Origin: DASXTS01 sp036505275
Lineage (GTDB): Bacteria; Actinomycetota; Actinomycetes; Mycobacteriales; Pseudonocardiaceae
Assembly (NCBI GenBank): GCA_036505275.1
Contig: DASXTS010000541.1
Location: 1 to 17,935 of the forward strand
Length of the DNA: 17,935 nt
Direction: 5' to 3'
Shown here: in pieces, positions 15,385 to 17,935 of the stretch
Layout: each line of letters opens with the position of its first letter
Numbering within the stretch: the stretch's first letter is position 1
Notes under the pieces: model-generated
What the model was told of the DNA's origin: nothing
What the model saw: the letters and a program-made list of their open reading frames with translations, nothing else
The model's database searches: none
Made by a program: the position numbers and the translations under genes

Positions 15385-16002
15385 ATGACACAGCCGGACA
15401 TTGGCGACCGGGCCAGCCCAGAGCGGTCGTGGTTCGCCGGGTTCGCGCCAGTCGCGATCATCATCGGCGGCCTGTCGATGGCCGCGCTCTTCGTTCCGTT
15501 CACCCTGACCCACGGCCCGACGTCGTACAACGAGGAGCGCGAGGTCCTGGGCTGGGACATGCATGCCTGGGGATTCCTGCTCGGCGTGCTGCCCAACGTG
15601 CTCATCGCTGGTGGACTCTGGCGGCTTCGCGAGCGGATCGCCGGTGGGCGGCGCGGCGCGACGGTGGTCGTGGCGGTCGGCTGTGTCGCGCTCCTCCTGG
15701 ACGCCCTGATGAACCTGGCGTTCCGCGCCCTCGGAGCGCCTTTCGTGCTGTTCCTTCTGGTACCCGCCACGATTGGTCTGGCGGCGCTGATCCGCGCAGG
15801 TGACGCAGCCCGCGCCCGCACCAGGGGCGTGGTCGCGGCGCTCGGGATCGTCCTGGCGACAGGCCTGGCTCTCGCCCTGATCCCGCAGGAAACGTCGGAC
15901 TCCTTCGGCGGCTTCCGCTTCTTTGGGACCGTGGTTTACGGGCTCGGCGGTCTGCTGTGGGCGCTGCTCGGGCTGTCGCTCCAACGGCGACCCAGCCCAT
16001 GA
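15385..16002 (+). CDS. Multi-pass membrane protein of unknown function
   Basis: The ATG at 15385 follows GAGAGGA at 7 bases and gives 205 residues; the longer frame from 15280 has no such site. Hydrophobic segments lie at about 18-36, 55-73, 88-108, 113-130, 143-160 and 175-193, so about six helices are predicted. A conserved-looking loop (THGPTSYNEEREVLGWDMHAWG) follows the first helix. I recognise no named family. Membrane proteins of this kind are often paired with a divergent PadR repressor, and the remnant upstream fits that; loss of PadR would leave this gene without its local control. Confidence 0.7.
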   Translation: MTQPDIGDRASPERSWFAGFAPVAIIIGGLSMAALFVPFTLTHGPTSYNEEREVLGWDMHAWGFLLGVLPNVLIAGGLWRLRERIAGGRRGATVVVAVGCVALLLDALMNLAFRALGAPFVLFLLVPATIGLAALIRAGDAARARTRGVVAALGIVLATGLALALIPQETSDSFGGFRFFGTVVYGLGGLLWALLGLSLQRRPSP

Positions 16003-16009
16003 TGGTCGG

Positions 16010-16115
16010 CCACGACACATCAGAGTCGCGGCACCTCCAGATCGCGGCGCGCTTCCACACCGCGCGAATGCCTGCTCGATGTCGTCGTGGACGTCCTCGA
16101 CGCCGACCGAGATGC
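16010..16115 (-). pseudogene. Possible C-terminal remnant of a Cys/Met-metabolism PLP enzyme
   Basis: The minus strand reads ISVGVEDVHDDIEQAFARC, similar to the end of cystathionine gamma-synthase-type enzymes (typically RLSVGxEDV…DLEQA). About three residues are missing relative to the usual spacing. No more of the gene is present. The assignment rests on one short motif. Confidence 0.3.
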
Positions 16116-16123
16116 ATCACGGC

Positions 16124-16425
16124 TGGGCTGAAGATCACCCGGGCCGGGCCCTCGGTGACACCGGCGGAGGCGGCCATGCCGGTGAGCTCGAGAAACCCGG
16201 AGTCGGCTAGCAGCTCGCCGAGCTCGCATATCGTGCTCCAGATAACCGAGTGGCGCCCAGTGCTCGATGTAGAAGTTTGTGGTTCTCCACGTACGGGAAG
16301 ACCACTCTGGCCAGCGCGAGCTTTGCCCTGAACGCCGCCCAGTCGGCCTCGGTGTGCAGCGGCCCGGCGGACTCGGCGACGATCCGGTCGCGCTCGGCGT
16401 GGATCTGGGTAGCCTGGCCGAGTTC
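16124..16425 (-). pseudogene. Remnants of a PEP-utilising enzyme, split over three frames
   Basis: One minus-strand frame reads QIHAERDRIVAESAGPLHTEADW…ALARVVFPYVENH. A second frame continues with NFYIEHWAPLGYLEHDMR. A third reads ELGELLADSGFLELTGMAASAGVTEGPARVIFS. The first join needs removal of one A from the AAA in CACAAACTTC near 16275; the second needs two added bases near 16230. The VVFPYVENHNFYIEHW part and the mobile-domain motif (GMAASAGVTEGPARV) both occur in PEP-utilising enzymes, but much more sequence should lie between them, so an internal deletion is also present. The catalytic histidine of the mobile domain is gone. Confidence 0.5.
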
Positions 16426-16503
16426 CTGGCCGCGTCTCCCCTGCGTGACTCCGAACTCGAGGTCGACCGCGTCGATGCCACGCCGCGCGACGTCGCGCCA
16501 TGA
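16411..16503 (+). pseudogene. Beheaded VapB/Phd-type antitoxin, C-terminal part only
   Basis: The frame ending at the TGA at 16501-16503 reads SLAEFLAASPLRDSELEVDR and then VDATPRDVAP. This resembles the C-terminal toxin-binding tail of antitoxins of the Phd/VapB type. The stop overlaps the VapC start as ATGA, the normal coupling of such pairs. Upstream, the frame runs through the reverse complement of the PEP-enzyme remnant, so the DNA-binding N-terminus is absent. The open frame extends to an ATG at 16279 and could make a 74-residue chimera that keeps the toxin-binding end. Confidence 0.5.
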
Positions 16504-16922
16504 CCTACTTGCTCGATACCAACGCCATCTCCGAATGGGTCAAGCCCCGGCCCGATCCCGGGATCGTGCGGTGGCTCGACGAGGTCGACGAGGACCGCAC
16601 CTACCTCAGCGTGCTCACCATCGGCGAACTCCGCAAAGGCATCGACCGCCTCCCCCACGGTCGCCGGCATGACCAGTTGGACCGCTGGGTCACCACCGAT
16701 CTGCCTGCGCGGTTCGGTGATCGCATGCTGCCCGTGGACGTCACAGTCGCCGACGAGTGGGGACGCCTGCTCGCCCATGCCGAGATGGCGGGCACGCCGA
16801 TCGGCGGCGTCGATGGCCTCATCGCGGCCACCGCCAAGGTCCACCGGTTGGCCGTTGTGACACGCGATGTTGGCCACCTCCAGCACAGCGGCGTCGAACT
16901 GATCTCCCCCTGGCACGGTTGA
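16500..16922 (+). CDS. vapC: VapC-type PIN-domain ribonuclease toxin
   Basis: The 140-residue PIN-domain protein keeps all four expected acidic residues: D6 in LLDTNAISEW, E43 in TIGELRKGI, D105 in GGVDGLIAATA and D123 in VVTRDVGHL. These coordinate Mg2+ for RNA cleavage; the substrate cannot be read from sequence. It is closest in style to FitB/VapC toxins. Its ATG overlaps the stop of the truncated antitoxin frame by ATGA. Intact catalytic residues next to a damaged antitoxin are odd: either the remaining fragment still blocks the toxin, or an unlinked antitoxin exists, or the toxin is not expressed. Confidence 0.88.
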   Translation: MTYLLDTNAISEWVKPRPDPGIVRWLDEVDEDRTYLSVLTIGELRKGIDRLPHGRRHDQLDRWVTTDLPARFGDRMLPVDVTVADEWGRLLAHAEMAGTPIGGVDGLIAATAKVHRLAVVTRDVGHLQHSGVELISPWHG

Positions 16923-17222
16923 CGAGCCCCGAGTGCCGTGCCGGTGGGCGATGAGGCTGGCGTAGGCGATGTGGCCCTCGAACTCGCTCTCTTTGACGTG
17001 TCGGCGTGCTTCCTCCTTGAGTGCGTCGGCGACGGCCGACCCGAGGCGCCCGTTGTCGACCAGCACCGCGCGGTGGCGCCATGGCACGTGAGACTACGAG
17101 CCAGGACACCGGACAGCGACATGCGTTGCTTACCGAGCTCTGACGGAAGCCCAGCTGTGGCGGCCCGATATCGTCTCGACCGCAGCGAGAACCACGCCCG
17201 GCCAGACAATGAGCGAGGCGTC
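16923..17222. other. Interval with an unrecognised minus-strand remnant
   Basis: On the minus strand at about 16920-17087, one frame reads naturally (AVLVDNGRLGSAVADALKEE and ARRHVKESEFEGHIAYASLI), then runs into the reverse complement of vapC. It looks like part of a protein whose remainder was replaced, but I do not recognise the family. No clear promoter for the following gene was identified. Confidence 0.3.
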
Positions 17223-17648
17223 ATGAACGGCAAAGCGCGGCTGGAAGTGCTGACGCCGCAGGAATGCCTACACCTGTTGCGCACGACACAGGTCGGCCGC
17301 CTCGCCTTCATCGAAGGCGACCTGCCGGCCGTGCACCCGGTCAACTACGCGCTACACGGCCAGGACATCGTGATCCGCATCGCCGGCGGCGGCAAACTTG
17401 CCGCCGGCCAACGTGGCGACGTGCTCGCATTCGAGGTCGACGATATCGACCCGCGCACGCATACCGGCTGGAGCGTGCTCGTGGTCGGCGGCTCCTCGAT
17501 AGTCACCGACATCGCGCAGCTGGTCGAAATGGCCTCGCCGGAAAGCCGTCCCTGGGCCGAGGGACGGCGCGAGCAGTTCCTGCGGATCGCCGCCGACCGG
17601 ATCACCGGCCGGCGCCTGAGCCTCGGCTCAACTCACTCCACCCGTTGA
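17223..17648 (+). CDS. Pyridoxamine 5'-phosphate oxidase-family flavin/F420-binding protein
   Basis: The 141-residue protein has the split-barrel PPOX pattern LTPQECLHLLRTTQVGRLAFIEGDLPAVHPVNYALHGQDIVIR, with GGGKLAAGQRGDVLAFEVDDID after it and WSVLVVGGSSIVTD for the later strand. This subgroup is common in actinomycetes and binds FMN or F420; its substrates are mostly unknown. GAGG lies 7 bases before the ATG at 17223. It converges with the universal stress protein gene and their ends overlap by about 47 bases. Confidence 0.85.
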   Translation: MNGKARLEVLTPQECLHLLRTTQVGRLAFIEGDLPAVHPVNYALHGQDIVIRIAGGGKLAAGQRGDVLAFEVDDIDPRTHTGWSVLVVGGSSIVTDIAQLVEMASPESRPWAEGRREQFLRIAADRITGRRLSLGSTHSTR

Positions 17649-17935
17649 CCGAACACCGCCGCCCACTGCCGCTTGGGGCTTCAGGGTTCGGGGCGTCAGG
17701 GACCACGACGAGCGGGCACGGGCAGTGATGGATCAGGGCGTGGCTGGTCGAGCCGAGCAGCATGCCGGCGAACCCGCAGCGGCCGCGTGATCCGACCACG
17801 AGCTGCGCGGTCTGTGCGACCTGAAGCAGCGACCGCACCGGGCGGTCCCTGGTCAACACACGCTCAACCGGGACGTCGGGGTCCTCCTGCTGCCAGCCCG
17901 CGAGGCGCTCGGCGAGCAGCCGTCGCTCATCACCG
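17602..17935 (-). CDS. Universal stress protein (UspA family), N-terminus beyond the window
   Basis: The visible C-terminal part reads …LLAERLAGWQQEDPDVPVERVLTRDRPVRSLLQVAQTAQLVVGSRGRCGFAGMLLGSTSHALIHHCPCPLVVV. The ATP-binding signature G-x2-G-x9-G-S/T is present in GSRGRCGFAGMLLGSTS. The start lies to the right of the window. The C-terminus continues about 34 residues past the last conserved strand into the 3' end of the convergent PPOX gene, longer than usual. USP and PPOX genes often sit together in hypoxia/dormancy gene sets of actinomycetes, but no DosR-like operator was seen. Confidence 0.88.
   Translation of the reverse strand, partial: GDERRLLAERLAGWQQEDPDVPVERVLTRDRPVRSLLQVAQTAQLVVGSRGRCGFAGMLLGSTSHALIHHCPCPLVVVPDAPNPEAPSGSGRRCSVNGWSELSRGSGAGR

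Overview
This is a very GC-rich stretch with strongly biased third codon positions, GTG starts and ATGA/GTGA-type gene overlaps. With the families present it points to an actinomycete, most likely a Pseudonocardia/Amycolatopsis-type genome. That taxonomic guess comes from codon and gene style and was not tested by any search.

Layout. (1) Positions 1-643: the broken 3' end of a von Willebrand/solute-binding-like gene on the plus strand, carrying one frameshift. (2) 819-2000: a minus-strand protein built of repeated helix-turn-helix-like units with a C-terminal membrane anchor. It is followed by a compositionally odd, gene-poor stretch (about 2000-2640) with one possible small membrane protein. 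(3) 2644-9550: a tightly packed minus-strand aerobic carbon monoxide dehydrogenase operon, transcribed coxM - coxS - coxL - xdhC/coxI-YHS - coxD (MoxR ATPase) - coxE (VWA). The large subunit has the form I active-site motif AYACSFR. A divergent LysR-type regulator (9704-10651) shares a 153-bp promoter region containing a clean palindrome. (4) 10635-13110: a minus-strand pair made of a DGPF/YCII protein and an ECF42-like sigma factor. The sigma factor is unusual because it is fused in frame to a truncated tyrosine-recombinase-like domain. Strong inverted repeats lie between and around these genes. (5) 13254-16002: a DUF998 membrane protein, a good bidirectional terminator hairpin, a secreted beta-propeller-like protein, a decayed PadR regulator and a divergent membrane protein. 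(6) 16010-16430: a gene graveyard with pieces of a PEP-utilising enzyme and possibly of a Cys/Met-metabolism PLP enzyme. (7) 16411-16922: a VapC-type PIN toxin whose antitoxin keeps only its C-terminal part. (8) 17223-17935: a pyridoxamine-phosphate-oxidase-family protein convergent with a partial universal stress protein.

How it works together. The cox operon supplies all three catalytic subunits (FAD, two [2Fe-2S] clusters, Mo-Cu active site) plus maturation factors for the active site, probably under the divergent LysR protein. This would let the cell oxidise CO as a supplementary energy source. The stress-type genes around it (ECF42/DGPF, USP, PPOX) suit survival on trace energy, but that link is inference.

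The window is marked by repeated genetic accidents: a frameshifted gene at 1-643, a coxE gene that now reads through a glyoxalase remnant, a sigma-recombinase fusion, a PadR pseudogene, the 16-kb graveyard and a beheaded antitoxin. In-frame minisatellites cluster between 11.09 and 13.31 kb. The most novel items are the sigma-recombinase fusion and a pair of mutually exclusive hairpins over the sigma gene's start codon.
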